64,000 nt of DNA, from NCBI GenBank assembly GCA_963693285.1, contig OY848917.1, positions 28,149,745-28,213,744 on the forward strand. The letters are read 5' to 3'. Both the position numbers and the translations under genes were made by a program. The DNA is from Xestospongia muta. Its lineage: Eukaryota > Porifera > Demospongiae > Haplosclerida > Petrosiidae. The notes beneath the pieces are model-generated. The model saw nothing but the letters and a program-made list of their open reading frames with translations, had not been told where the DNA came from and did not search any database. Within the stretch, counting starts at the first letter, position 1. The number at the start of each line of letters is the position of its first letter. Below, piece by piece: positions 1 through 11,896 of this stretch.

Positions 1-884
1 GTACGTTTACAAGCTGAATTGATTGGTGCAAGTTCCATGTGGATAACACATAAGATGGCAAAATTATTTACATATCTTGATGGCTCTTCACACCTTGGAC
101 AAACTACAAGTCATTAAATGATATGAATGTGTGTCACCTGTTCATTTCAATACTTACTATCTTGATTCAATAGCATTTGCCATTTGCTTTAAGTTTATTC
201 AATTGCTGAAGGTAAGTAATTAATGTTCATAATTTCACATGTCAATGGTGGATGGTCCAGTTACTTTTGATTCTACTCTTGGTCCTACTTTGAGGAAGAT
301 AAGGTCAAATACAAGGCCTAAACCGTCCATTCCTAGTTGGGTTCCTACTTTGGTTCCTTCTGGAACTCCTCAGCTTGTTCATGCGGAATTGGAGCCTATA
401 ACTCTGTAAAATTCTCTATTTCTAGGGCCATTGAGGATACTAATTAAAGGAAATCTTTATGCAACATGTGGGCAATTGTTCCCCTTCTTCTTTCATGGAT
501 GAGGATAGCATTAAACTGAAGAAGGAGGGGCATGTGCCTCTAGACAGTGTGAAGGTGAAGACAATAACATTGTAAAACGACAGAAACTAGAGGAAAAGAA
601 CACTCCATAGATGTAAGTTATGCAAAGTGTCTATGCTTGACCAATTCACTGGCATATATTATTAATAAAATTCAGAAACATCATGTCTTGTTACTAAGAG
701 AGGACGTTTTGGGAAATAACAAAGAGAAACAGTTTATTTATAATATTTGCAAGCATGCATTTTATGATCGAGATCCCTTAGTGAAACTCTATGCCATTCT
801 TGTACCATTATTTCGATTTGTTCTCAAAAATTTGAATCAACTACAAACCAGACCCAAGACTGAGAAATAGGGATGCACTTAATA
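1..884. other. No recognisable gene; left flank
   Basis: AT-rich sequence without a recognisable gene. The longest reading frame with an ATG that looks protein-like is 245-409 (+), 54 codons, Pro- and Thr-rich and without a known domain. It may be a fragment of a decayed mobile element. Nothing else in this stretch could be supported. Confidence 0.4.
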
Positions 885-2187
885 CAGTAAAACTACTTAG
901 TGTGCGACTAATTTTAGTGATATTAGCGATTAAAAAAAACGCTAAATTTAATATTCGCTAAAGTCATGAGCGAGTCACGTGAGTTGAAAACAAAGAAGCG
1001 TGCTAACTGAACAGCGAAAATCATGTCTCTTATAAGATGGCTTTATGGGTCAACATCATCAGAACTGAAGAGAATGAGGATGGAGCAACGGCAGCAGGGA
1101 GGTTGAAAAGGTGAAGCAAGTGCAAAGGAAAAGGGGCAGGTATCATCATTATGATGATGAACAAGTGTTAAAATTGCCAAGTATTCATGTGAATGTGGAA
1201 ATAAGGCAGCTGCCGACAAGTTCACTAAGGACCTTAGATTTTTGGTCACCGAAAGTACAGTAAGAAATATGAAGAAGAGCTACCTTTCTATACTTAGAAA
1301 GGAGAAGGATCCTGAGAGAATATGCAGTCTTCCTCATGGAATTAGAGGGAGACCGCTGATGCTTCATGATTATGAGTAAATGAATGGACCATTGATAGGA
1401 AAGGCACAAAACAAGTTGCTATCATAGGACAGGAAGATAAATGGAAGTTACTGCTTTTATGTCTGTAACTGCTTCTGGTGGTCTACTTCCTTTTCAAGTC
1501 ATCTATTAGATAAAAGACAGTTGGGTGTCATACTAAAGTCACATTTCCTAATGATTGGAACATTACTCAGAGTGACAGTCACTGGAGCACCGAGTCAACA
1601 ATGTTAGAGTTTATTGACCAAGTTATTGTACCTTATGTTTCACAGACAAGAGAAAGCTCCAGCTTGCTTCAGACCAGCCAGTTCTTGCTTTATTTGACCT
1701 TTTTAAAGCACATTGCTGTGAGTCTGTCCTGGAAAAGCTATGTCAACATCATATCCACCAAGTGTTCATCCTAGCAGAATGTACAGGGGAGCTACAATTC
1801 CTCGATCTTACTGTTAATTCATTCTTTAAAGTAGCTACAAAAGCTCCTTTTTTTGTTGGTTTTCTACTGAAGTCAAAGAAGCTTTAGAGCAAGGACAAGA
1901 AATAGCTAATGGGAAGGTTGACCTTTGAGCTTCAATTGTGTAACCTCTGTATAGTAACTGGCTAATGATGGCATTCTCATTTCTCAAAGAAAAGAAAGAT
2001 ATCATTAAAAAGCATTTGAAAAAAAGTGGAATTTTGAGTTCCATTACAATTACTAGTACTGATACTTGTAAAATGCAGTTTTGATATTTTTGATAATTGT
2101 TTTTGACAACGTTAAATTAAATAGCCACTAATATGGTACTGAAGCAAAAACACTAAAAAGTAGCCGCTAACATTATTAGTTTTACAG
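885..2187 (+). mobile_element. Decayed pogo/Tigger-like DNA transposon
   Basis: The left end starts CAGTAAAACTAC at 885 and the right end finishes with the inverse, GTTTTACAG, at 2187. Over about 37 bp the two ends are imperfect inverted repeats. Each end is flanked by TA (883-884 and 2188-2189), the target duplication of the Tc1/mariner/pogo superfamily. CAGT-type termini fit pogo elements. The interior carries a broken DDE transposase (1210-2040). The element is about 1.3 kb, shorter than intact relatives, because the middle of the transposase is deleted. Confidence 0.8.
1210..2040 (+). pseudogene. pogo-like DDE transposase pseudogene
   Basis: Fragments in several frames read as one transposase: VTESTVRNMKKSYL and RGRPLMLHDYE near 1245-1380, then FPNDWNITQSD and WSTESTMLEFIDQVIVPYV near 1545-1640, then LALFDLFKAH with its catalytic-type Asp near 1690-1710, and GELQFLDLTVNSFFK near 1790-1830. 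These are hallmarks of the DDE_1 endonuclease family used by pogo/Tigger elements. Internal stops (for example near 1376 and 1509), frameshifts and a missing first catalytic segment show it is dead. It lies inside the inverted repeats at 885 and 2187. Confidence 0.75.
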
Positions 2188-2349
2188 TAAGCAACTTTGC
2201 CCATGTAGACTGCATAAGGTCAAAAGAAGTAAACTAATACAATAATTGTATGTGCACAGTAGTGGTCAAACAAATGTTTGAGGTTCAAATGTTGGTTTGA
2301 TGCACTCCTTATTTGAATTCTTCAAAAAAATTTCAACTTACTTAATATG

Positions 2350-2435
2350 CTACTAATAAATGAGAGTAGGTGTGGTATTATGTGTTATTAAGTTAATACA
2401 AAATAAAACCACGCCTACTATCATTTATTAGTAGT
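2350..2435. repeat. Short perfect-looking foldback (MITE-like)
   Basis: A left arm of about 26 nt (2351-2376, TACTAATAAATGAGAGTAGG...) is matched by its reverse complement at 2409-2434 with two mismatches, around a loop of about 32 nt. No clear target duplication was seen. It could be a tiny non-autonomous element or a transcribed hairpin. Confidence 0.6.
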
Positions 2436-2866
2436 GTTAGATTAATGAGCCAAGATAGACACTAAGTCTGATGTTTAGGGCTTTTTTTACAAGAAACCAA
2501 GACAAAGCAAAATGCCATTTGCATGGGAACAAATTAGCTTATTGTGGGAAAGAGTTAGCTTATGCCAAAGGAAAAGAGACTGAGATCTCAAACAAAGGAG
2601 GTTGTTGCAAATGCCTATGACTATTTCGAGGAACTCAACATAAATGGACTAAGGATATCTGAAACGAACCAGATCGGATGATTTGGATCAATCTGATAGT
2701 TCTGATGACAAATAGTTCTAGGCATTCTCAGTCTTCTTTCTTTGTTAAAAGATTTTTTCAGAACATTGGTGGCTTTATAGCTGCTTTAAATCACAAAAGA
2801 CAATACTTAGTTATTATTTTAATACAAGAATTGTTATAATAGAACATCTGTTCATATAATTAGAAC

Positions 2867-3374
2867 TAGGGCTGGTTGATACATCAATATTATTGACATA
2901 TCAAGCTTTTGCAAGCACTCAATACCTATTATCAATCAATTATAAATTGTCAATAATTATTGCCTATCTAATAGTTATCATTTTACTAGCAATACCACGC
3001 ATGCACATTATCTACAGATAGAGAAGGAGTTAGATTATTATAAACAGTCACTTAATACACTGATTCTTGCCCTTTAAATTGGTGGAGAGACGAACAAAGA
3101 AGATTACCAGTTATCAAAAGTGGCAAGAAAGTATTTATGTATTTGTGCCACAAGTGACAAGTGTTAGCTCAGAAAGAATTTTCAGCACGGGAGGACACAT
3201 TGTTTCTGATAATCATACATATTTAAAACCTCAAATGGTTGACTACCTAGTTTTTTTGGGTAAAAATTTATAATTATTACTTTTCTATTTGAAAGAAATT
3301 CAATTTATTGACATATTGGCAATACTTTAAGGCAATAGTTATTGATATGCAATTTTCTAATACTGAGCACCTTA
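2867..3374 (+). mobile_element. hAT element, internally deleted, with 8-bp target duplication
   Basis: The left end TAGGGCTGGTTGATA resembles hAT termini. The right end, read in reverse, begins TAAGGTGCTCAGTATT. The flanks are identical 8-mers ATTAGAAC at 2859-2866 and 3375-3382, the length typical of hAT insertions. The 508-bp body retains only the C-terminal part of a transposase (3015-3273). Confidence 0.7.
3015..3273 (+). pseudogene. hAT transposase C-terminal dimerisation domain, broken
   Basis: The reading EKELDYYKQSLNT is followed by a stop and then PLNWWRDEQRRLPVI in another frame. A frameshift leads into VTSVSSERIFSTGGHIV and LKPQMVDYLVFLGKNL. The SSERIFSTGG and LVFLGKNL motifs are the signature of the hAT C-terminal dimerisation region. 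At least one stop and one frameshift make it a pseudogene. The N-terminal zinc finger and catalytic core are absent. Confidence 0.8.
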
Positions 3375-3913
3375 ATTAGAACTGTAATTTTAAATTGCCA
3401 CATTACACATGGCTGACTTCTCAAGGAGAAAAATGTTATTTGTTAAATTCTCAAAGGTGCAAAATTTGAAGTATGTCGAAGGTATGCCATGTGTGGGGTT
3501 TTATAGTGTCCTACTTTCTTGCAGCACTAGAGAGTCAAATCTTATATATAACATGGAAGTTTGTAAGCTGAATAGGACATTTGTGAAATGAATAATTAGA
3601 AAATGAATATTACGGTCTAAGGGTGTTGTGGATTAAATAGAACACATCATCATAGACTCACATTGAGACATAAGTACGGACAGATGAGTAAACTTACTGA
3701 AGCTGATGCAGGGGTTCCTCACACGGTTGCCAAAATTGCCATTTGCAACAGTATAATAAACTTGGCAACTCCTTGGGCAGATCAATCACCATTTTGGCTA
3801 ATTAGTAATTTATTAGGGATTAATTAGAATAAAAACAACGTGATCATGAGCAGTCCATGTTCTTCACCTAGTCATAAAAGGCAAAAATTAGAGAAAAGAA
3901 GATTTTTGCCATC

Positions 3914-4132
3914 ATGGAAAAATCATTTTTCATGGGTAGTTTACGACTACTAACTATACCAGTTTTTTCTGTTGACTGTGAAAGAGGAGTTAACAAACAA
4001 AACTTGATCAAAACAAAACTTCAAGCCAGGCTAAAAACAGATAACCTGTCAACTCTTATGAAAATGTCATTGGACACCATTGATATTGACATTTTGATTT
4101 CCACAGAGCATTTGTTAAATGGTATTCAATAA
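3914..4132 (+). pseudogene. Second hAT-superfamily transposase C-terminus
   Basis: The frame contains LLTIPVFSVDCERGVNKQNL and then LKTDNLSTLMKMSLD. This is the dimerisation motif of a different hAT lineage, the ZNF862/KIAA1586-like group in which SVDCERGFS is typical. Only about 72 aa remain, with no catalytic core. I found no inverted repeats or target duplication, so the ends of the element are unknown. It is unrelated in sequence to the copy at 3015. Confidence 0.7.
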
Positions 4133-4515
4133 AAGATTGTTACATTTGTAGAACCTAACTTTTCTAACTGTTTTTGTTACTTTATTTTGTATTTAGATAA
4201 TTTTGTCATTTGGCTATTAATAGAAAAAATTGTCTAAAAACAAATTGATGGAATAGCTAATTCTGCTTGAAAATATTTGTAGATAGGGGGAACACCTGTG
4301 ATGTACTAGGAACTTCTCCGTCTGGAAGAAATCCAAGTGATTTGGAATTCCAGAATTGAAACGATGGTTTTGTGTAGAGATGCCTCGATGAGAGGGAAGA
4401 AACCGGATTTAGCGGCAATGTAGCATGTATTCCCACTATGGGAGCCCAAGCTTATGGATGGTCAGTCAGTTGAGCTTCTTTGTTTTCGCTTATAGAGTTC
4501 AAGTATACATAACTA

Positions 4516-4985
4516 ATGGTTAGGTGAGTAATGTGATTGATCCAAACCGTACTTTGGTGCATGATGAGAGCTTAAAGGTGGTTGTACCCAGTGATTCATG
4601 GCAAAATATCAAAACCTTGTACAAGTCGCCTAATGAGATCCCTCCACTTACTAAAGCATAGATTGTTAGCTACTTTGTGACTAGGACAGTTTCAGACGGT
4701 CTTGCATCGTCAGACTTCAACTCACTGAATCAATCTGCCCTAACTCTCTTTCAATGTGGGTATGTGCAGTCAGTTGAAGTATCATCTAATGAAGCTAACT
4801 TTTTCATAAGAGCCAATTGCCATCCAGAAATGAGAAAGGACAGGGTTTATAAATTGTGTATGTCCTTAAGTACTGATTCCATTGATATATTGGAACCTGA
4901 GTGTGGCTGTCACGGAGGAAAAGGCCCAAATGCATCACGTAAACACATAATATATTCTCCCCAAGTTAGTTTACCCAAAGCATAA
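4516..4985 (+). pseudogene. SWIM-type zinc-finger protein fragment
   Basis: The frame reads through DESLKVVVPSDSWQNI, a stop at about 4660, then YFVTRTVSDGLASSDFNSL, LFQCGYVQSVEV, RKDRVYKLCMSL and ECGCHGGKGPNASRKH. This layout (degenerate HVQ-like motif, RKDRVYKV, then C-G-C-x-x-G-K-G-P with a K-H end) matches the SWIM domain found beside YqaJ-like nucleases in many invertebrate multicopy genes. The third metal ligand, normally Cys before KH, is Arg here. With the upstream stop and no nuclease part, it is a decayed fragment. Confidence 0.6.
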
Positions 4986-5033
4986 ACCACCATTTTTTGT
5001 GAGTCATTGTGATTTAACGTAGAATAAACAAAA

Positions 5034-5150
5034 CTAATTTAAACTTTTAATTACATAGAAGAGGAGGCGCTTGTTCTTCAACGGAAGACGATGGAAGAGA
5101 TTTGGACGAGTAGTGGAACTGTTAGTACAACCGGCACAACACAAATGCAT
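5034..5150 (-). CDS. THAP-like zinc-finger N-terminal fragment
   Basis: A 38-codon frame starts at the ATG at 5150 and reads MHLCCAGCTNSSTTRP, then LFHRLPLKNKRLL. The spaced Cys pair, GCTNSS and FHRLPLKNK are the N-terminal half of a THAP (C2CH) DNA-binding domain. The second half (the Cys-x-x-His part and AVPTIF-like end) was not found nearby. A GT at the end of the homologous stretch could be a splice donor. It is either the first exon of a gene whose remaining exons are missing or a transposon-derived fragment. Confidence 0.45.
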   Translation of the reverse strand: MHLCCAGCTNSSTTRPNLFHRLPLKNKRLLFYVIKSLN

Positions 5151-5405
5151 GGCAATTTTACTCTAATTAAAAGGGACCACCCCCAGACCATAATATTCAT
5201 TTTTCTAATAGTTTGTTTCACAAAATATCCTATTGATTGGTTTAAGTCTCACTTGGATAGCACATAAATACTACAAGTATAAAAGACAAATCAGTAACAC
5301 TAGATAACTCCATGCAGTTCCAGTGATACTTTTTGCCATTTATATCCTGTAAGTTGACAAGTACATACAGTTTTATGAATATATATAATATTAACCATCA
5401 CTAAC

Positions 5406-5876
5406 CTCAATCTCTTTTTACTTGGTTGTAAGCTTCCATTTGTATCGACTGTCTTTTGATCCCTCTGCCTCTTACGTGATAACACTTTTGTTTGAATAGG
5501 AGTATTAGTCAATCCTGTTTCATTAACAGTCTGGTCTGATTGCTGCAGCTTATGTCTTGATTTAGTACTGGTACTTTTCCTTCGAACGTCCCTTGTCACT
5601 GTAACTTTAGGTTTCTCGTTTATTGTGATCTGGAGTTTTGTCACATGATCATCAACAACATCATTACCAACAACCATATTGTGAGGTTTGTCTAGTCCAA
5701 GCTTCTGTTGAGTGAAAAAATTACATATGTTAAGTACAAATTCTTCACATCTAACATATGACCCTTACTTTTTTTAATGCTATCCAATTCGATGCACCAG
5801 GTACAAGCGCAAAGTCATCGCTCTGTTCTGCTTTCGACTCTTTCAAAGACACTGCTTTTCTTTTTCGCCTGGTCAT
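5406..5876 (-). CDS. Unidentified basic protein, first two exons (3' end not found)
   Basis: Exon 1 (5769-5876) starts at an ATG and encodes MTRRKRKAVSLKESK...GASNWIALKK. It ends at AAA|GTAAGGG. Exon 2 (5406-5704) follows a CAACAG acceptor and ends at GAG|GTTAGT with two spare bases, so further exons are expected, but none was recognised. If the donor is not used, the frame continues to a stop at 5300. The product so far is 135 aa, highly basic and probably disordered, with nuclear-localisation-like clusters RRKRK and KKRLR. The SNWxAL motif near residue 30 recalls the N-terminus of REXO4-type exonucleases, but that is only a guess. Downstream sequence is transposon debris, so the gene may be truncated. 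Its start faces the BDP1 start 1.8 kb away. Confidence 0.5.
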
Positions 5877-7672
5877 CGCGTTTGTCGTCTGTTTGTCGTT
5901 GGCAGTGAGCATCGTAACAAAGTTATGGCAAATCTAAGTTAGCCACGTGCAGTGTAGAGTGCCAAAAAGGGGGAGCGGTTTTATTCTATTTAACGCTCAC
6001 AGACGTCTTTAACTGTGAAGAGCCTGAAGACTTCCATTATTTAATAACTCAAGTTGTACAGTCTGATATCGTCACATAGCTGCTCCTCTCCTATTTGAAA
6101 GGTGAATTGACTTATTAAGACTGTCTGTATATGAAATAGTTAACCATCAGTTTGGATTAACCTCACATGACCTAGCTGACCTAGTAATCCAAGACAAATC
6201 GAAATCTATTGTGTAGACAGGTTATTTTAAGTTCTTTAAGAAAGGAAATAATTGCCTTTTTATTTAGTAAATTAACTTTATAGTCATCCCTCACATTATT
6301 AACCTTACTTGAACTATATATTAGCACATGCACTAAATTCATTCATGCACACTGCAAATATACTGCAGCCCAGTCAGATTGCAGCATTCAAAACCACACT
6401 TAAAAGACACACATTGATACTGTATAGATACCTGTGGCACACAAAAATTTCTCTCCAGGTCTCAAAAACAAAAATTGACAAGTCACTATGAACAATTTCT
6501 CCTGTGATCTGTCCTGTCAGTAACATCTTCACCACATACTATGCAAAGAATAGTAGACATTCTCTCTTCATTAGAGTGTATAATTTTCACACATGCTTGA
6601 CACTCACTCAACAAAGCACCTCCATAAGCTAAACCTACATTCCATTCTGACAAGTAAGATATGCTGATGTCAGCAAACCTTCTCTTAATGAAGGGTCAAC
6701 AGCAGACTATGTTACTACATGTTAACTTTTACAAAACATATGTGATTTGTGCATGTATTACAGATATAGTTATGTTAACAAATGTATGACAGAACAACTC
6801 TATAAACTGACACAAATTGCTTACGATTATAATAGAAGTATAGTGTTTGCTATAAATCATATTAAAGGTAAATGCTAACACTTCAAAGTACCTTCGCCCT
6901 TCGATCTCTAATTATTTTCCCTTGGTCTACTTAAAGTGCCTATTGACTATAACAGGATAACACTCAGTCATTTTAACAAACAACTTGAACAGTTTTTAAT
7001 GTAGAAAATGCTGCTTTTCCAACTGTTTTCCTCTATAGTAATTGACAATGTTACACATGACTAAGTATTGTGGACATGTTTAAAACAATTGATCATAGTA
7101 CATTCATATATGATATGTGCGTTACTGCTATATCAACATGTAGACATATAGACATTTGACTAGCTGTCATTTTTGGAGCAAAATGTTGTTAATCGTTGCA
7201 GACAATATAGTATACATGTACATGGCAATGACAATGGCAATATGTTGAGTTCATATAGTCATAGCCTGTAAATGTTGTATGTATATATGATGTTTATTGT
7301 TTGTGAAATACTACAGTACATACCCACTTTTGTTCTAACTGTTAACTGCCTGACTATGATATCATGTTAATTTGATCACCCTAATATGGTGTGTTACTGT
7401 ATTCATGTAATTAATACATAATTTATATAGATCAATGAATACTGGTATTAGGATGATGTTGTGAAGTGTTTTATTGTGCAATCAATGTCTTCTACTTGTA
7501 TAAATTACTATGTAAGGCTAAGTAATAATTGTACAAGTGGTAACGTTTGTTTAATGATGGAAAGCAACCAGTATAAGTTTGTAAGTCAATTATTTAGTTT
7601 GTTAGTTTTAATATCAACCCTACTGTTTCAATATTGTTCAATTACTTATATGTTCTTGTCTTAACACAACAG
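5877..7672. other. Divergent intergenic region upstream of BDP1
   Basis: There is no gene I can support here. It lies between the minus-strand gene at 5876 and the BDP1 start at 7673. The BDP1 ATG follows directly on an AACACAACAG splice-acceptor-like sequence, so a 5' untranslated exon may lie in this stretch. Short frames at 6309-6491 and 7461-7664 have no recognisable domain. Confidence 0.4.
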
Positions 7673-10600
7673 ATGCCCCTTCGTCGATTTAAGCCCAACC
7701 TAAATGCCTCCAGAGAGAGACACAACTCAGACTCACAGCCACCATCATCAACTCCTTCACAGAACAGTGGACCAGACCCATGCTCAAGCTCAACAGATGA
7801 GACATCACATCCTCATGGAATAGTCCAAACTAGTGTTGGTGGTAAAACACAATGGGTTAAAAAGAAAGTTGCTCCTCGTCTGGTTACTGGCTGTCAGAGG
7901 AAAAGGGAAAGAAAACCAAGTCAAAGTGATAAAAGTGGACAAACTTATGCTGAAGAAACAAATGTTGGGTCTACATCTCAAACTGTCAGTCAATCTGTCT
8001 GTCCACAACCTACAGTCGAGTCTGTCTCCTCAATAGAACCAGAGTTATTTTATGATTTAGATTCACCTATTGTTATCAGTGATGATAATATACAGAACAT
8101 TGGTAACACTGTTACGGCTATATCGATGCCCTCACTAGAAGATAACAATACTATGGAAACTTCTCCCTATCCTTCTCCAATATCAACTCTTGCTGAGCCA
8201 ACTCCATTGGAGGAAACTAAAGATGTTGAAGGAGATGATAGACATTGTGCAATCACTAACAATAATATTCATGAGGATATTGAAACTGATAATAATATTC
8301 ATGACTGTACTGAACATGTGCTACCACCACCACCTGGTTCACCTCATAATAGAGGAGAGAAAAGACCACCCAGTAGAACATCTAAAGGTAAAACTACTAA
8401 AAGGAAGGGGAAACCAAGTCCACAAACTAAAGGAAAAATAACTAAAGAGAATTGTGATGACAGTCAAAATGATGTAAGTATGAGCATCATGTCATGCTGT
8501 ATTGGAATGTTGTCAATAGCACTTTGTGATTTTTAATACACAACATTGTGAGCTCATGAATATATAATAGTTTCTTCATGTATAGTAGTACATTAACAAT
8601 AATTCTACATGCATACATGCACTTGAACTAACACTCATTAGGACTAATGATATCTGTATTTAAAGAAGATCCATTATAAATACAGACAGTGACTATTAAC
8701 TGTTGTCTTCCTTATTACAGGAACAAATTGGACTGACATTAGCTGATGAACTAACTCCTCCAGCTAAAAGAAAGAAATCGTTGTCACCTGACAAATCACA
8801 GAAGCAGTTTTTGGAAGCTCCTGATCCATCCACAATGACAATGCAAGATCTTATCTATTATAACCCATCTGCTAATCCAATGAGGTACACATGTACTACA
8901 TGTGCTCATGTTGCTTCCAATGTACTACATTGTTGATAGTTCTTCAATCTGGCTTTTATTTATACCAAATAAATTGTTTTTAAGATTTTTTATATAGTTA
9001 TTTTATTTCCATAATTGTAGTACATCTAAGTCAACTTCCTCTACTAGCAATCATTCACGATCAGTGACACCAATTCCTACTCCACCTACTCTAAGGTATT
9101 AAATGGATGGATTGATGGATTTATTAATTGATAGACAGATGACTAACAGTTAGGCATACAAATAGTTAGGGGAATATATAGGTTGTAGTTTAACATACAA
9201 TTGTATTTTATTATTGTAGTCAACCTAGTTCACTAGACCAGTCAATGGAGGTAGGAGAGGTTGAAGATGAAGGTAGAATTGTGCCACAGTTAAAAATTGG
9301 AGCTGATGGTAGTATACAACTTGATGAAGCAAGGTACATGTTACTTTATTGTTTATCTTATTTTATACCAAGGTACAAGTACATAACAACTACAATATAA
9401 TTGATTTATTGTTTATCTTATTATATACCAAGGTACAAGTACATAACAACTACAATATAATTGATTTATTGTTTATCTTATTTTATAGTATGTTAGTGGA
9501 AACTACACAGACACCTCTTCAGAATATCAGGTATGATATAAAAGTAAAAGAATTATCACTTCTCAAATTTTATATAACAAAGAATCCTCACTTACATGCA
9601 TCTACTTGATTCAAAATTTAGTATGCTTTGACATGACATGGTTACATTTTTGAACTTTGGTGTTCCATGATTGCTATATCTTAAGAATATCTTGTACATA
9701 TAATATATACATATTATACATATATATGTACATATAATATGTACATATATATGTACATATTATGCATATATAGGTAACACATATATGTACATATAATTAT
9801 GTATGTACATTGTAGTTTATAATAGTCTCTTTGGTCTAGTGACACAATTACTGAAGAAGGAACAGAGTATACAATGTCTACATCATTTAGAGAAAGGCAC
9901 AAAATTAAGAAATGGACCAAAGACGGTGAGGTATTAGAGTTATAGATTTTGTACATAAATTTACCTCTAGTCAACTTCTACAGTTTGTTAAATGGCTTCT
10001 TGAGTATTGTTTATATAATGGCATTGACATAAATGTTCAAGTGCAGAAATTTGTTGACACTGATAATTCAATATTTTAGTTAATTGGTATACTAGGTGCA
10101 TCCTTTTTATTATTTAAGTTTTAAAATAAATGTTGACACTAATGAACCATTATATAAGTTGTTTTGATGGCAACTGTATATATTACTATATATGACATAT
10201 CTAATATTAATTATGTACTATTATTACTATCTGTAATTGTTACTATAGAAACAACTCAGTTCTATAAAGCACTGTCTCAAGTTGGTACAGACTTCACAAT
10301 GATGACACTTATACTACCAAAGAGAACTCGGAAAGAACTTAAAGTAAATTGTCTTGTGTATATATTCATAAATGATAGAATATAGTTGTACTGTAACTTT
10401 TAACATAACATTTTGATGACAACACTGGGAAACAAACAGACTTGATAATATTGTCCAAATAATCATTTTTAAAAGCATCTAACCAGAAGTAAATGGGGTA
10501 GTGAGTATGTACACAAATAACGGTACTGTATGGTTTCTAAGGGGTCACCATATTCAGTGTAAATGTCATAATGCAGACAGTAGTCTCTACCAATCACAAC

Positions 10601-11664
10601 TTGTGTCAATGTGTTCACATAGTATGAAAGATTAATTCATTTTTTGTTAATGGTCTACGTAGTAATTAATCTTTCAACAAAGTCACCATATTCAGCGTAA
10701 ATGTCATGATGCAGACAGTTGTCTCTACCAATCACAACTTGTGTCAATATGTTCACATAGTATGAAAGATTAATTCATTTTTTGTTAATGGTCTACATAG
10801 TAATTAATCTTTCAACAAAGTCACTAATTAAATTAACCTTGTCTATTCACTATTGTGAGGAATGAGTACAAATGAATGTTATTGGACTTTGACTGGATAA
10901 TTTAGTTAAGTTGAATATACAGACTTATGTCCTCATGTAACAATGACAACTATCTATTCACACTTTATAGACATAATGGTAGCAATAATCAACTCTAGTA
11001 TATTGACAATGTCAACATTTATATATATGTGTGGTAATATTGATTTTCCACACACAATGACTTGCTACACTCTGACCCTTAATTTAAATTATATTTGAAT
11101 GTCACTATTACTTCATCTCAAAGAAACAAAGATCCAAATCTATGTTTATAACTAGTTGTATCTTTTGTTTTATATGTAACAACTTAAGTAACACAACATA
11201 TTAATGCACAATATTTGTATTTATTAATATAATCATGAAATATCAACTTACACTGATGTTGATATATCTTTACTGACTCAATTGTTAACTCTAGAAATGT
11301 TCAATAAATCAGAGAGTTTTGTAAATCTGAAAAACTTTTGTGTGTTCAGATTTCCTAAATTCACTCTGTGTTCATGACTTTGAGGATTATATTACACAAA
11401 AGTTTCTGTATCCATGGTTACACAAACAATTTGTGGTTGCAAATTTTGTACTTTCAACCTACCATAATATTATATTCCATTAAATATCAGGACTTATGAT
11501 AATTATTCATTGTGCAAAGATAATAACTCATTGTGATTATAACACTTTATATTTCTGTTTAGAACAAATTCAAGAAAGAAGAGAAGAATAATCCACTAAG
11601 AATATCTACTGCTTTAGAGAAACTGTGTACTACACCACTAAAGACAGTTTTAACATCATCTTAA
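7673..11664 (+). CDS. BDP1: BDP1 homologue: TFIIIB subunit B'' with SANT domain, 8 exons
   Basis: BDP1 is the third subunit of TFIIIB and recruits RNA polymerase III with TBP and BRF1. Coding exons are 7673-8473, 8721-8884, 9021-9095, 9220-9333, 9489-9530, 9840-9925, 10249-10343 and 11563-11664. All have GT/AG borders and consistent phases, giving about 492 aa. Exon 1 is a low-complexity Ser/Thr/Lys-rich N-terminus. Exon 2 has the family motif STMTMQDLIYYNPSANPM. Exon 4 has IVPQLKIGADGSIQLDEA. Exons 6-8 make the SANT core: KKWTKDE, TQFYKALSQVGTDFTMM, LPKRTRKELK, NKFKKEEKNNPLRIS. It ends just after this core with a TAA, lacking the long C-terminal repeats of vertebrate BDP1 and nearer the size of yeast Bdp1. 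The start at 7673 is the first ATG after an acceptor-like CAG; an in-frame ATG at 7634 is less likely. Exons 3-8 were copied many times downstream. Confidence 0.88.
9361..9480 (+). repeat. 60-bp tandem duplication in BDP1 intron 4
   Basis: Two adjacent 60-bp units (9361-9420, 9421-9480) differ at one base. Each contains ATACCAAGGTACAAG, a perfect-looking 5' splice site context. In all downstream BDP1 copies the exon-4 equivalent ends at this site instead of the parental donor at 9334. Confidence 0.85.
10544..10819 (+). repeat. 138-bp tandem duplication in BDP1 intron 7
   Basis: Two near-identical 138-bp units start GTCACCATATTCAG at 10544 and 10682. Each contains the foldback GAAAGATTAATTCA...TAATTAATCTTTC, which is the seed of the minisatellites further right in the window. 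Confidence 0.85.
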
Positions 11665-11782
11665 TTAGTAGCATGATTACTCAATTAATTCAACATGTAC
11701 TACATTTTATATATAATGAATAATTTATTAAATTACTAATGAAACCAACTTCTATTTTGGACTTTGAAGTCCAGTGTAGCCA

Positions 11783-11896
<114 letters not shown>

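Noticed and set aside
6309..6491. Possible LINE reverse-transcriptase tail (AAFKTTLKRHTLILY)
   Set aside because: The similarity to the FKxxLKxHLF ending is too short and no upstream RT motif is present.
9714..9830. TATGTACATATAATATGTACATA palindromes in BDP1 intron 5 and its copies as regulatory sites
   Set aside because: They are simple AT-rich self-complementary repeats that vary in length between copies, with nothing to indicate a specific function.
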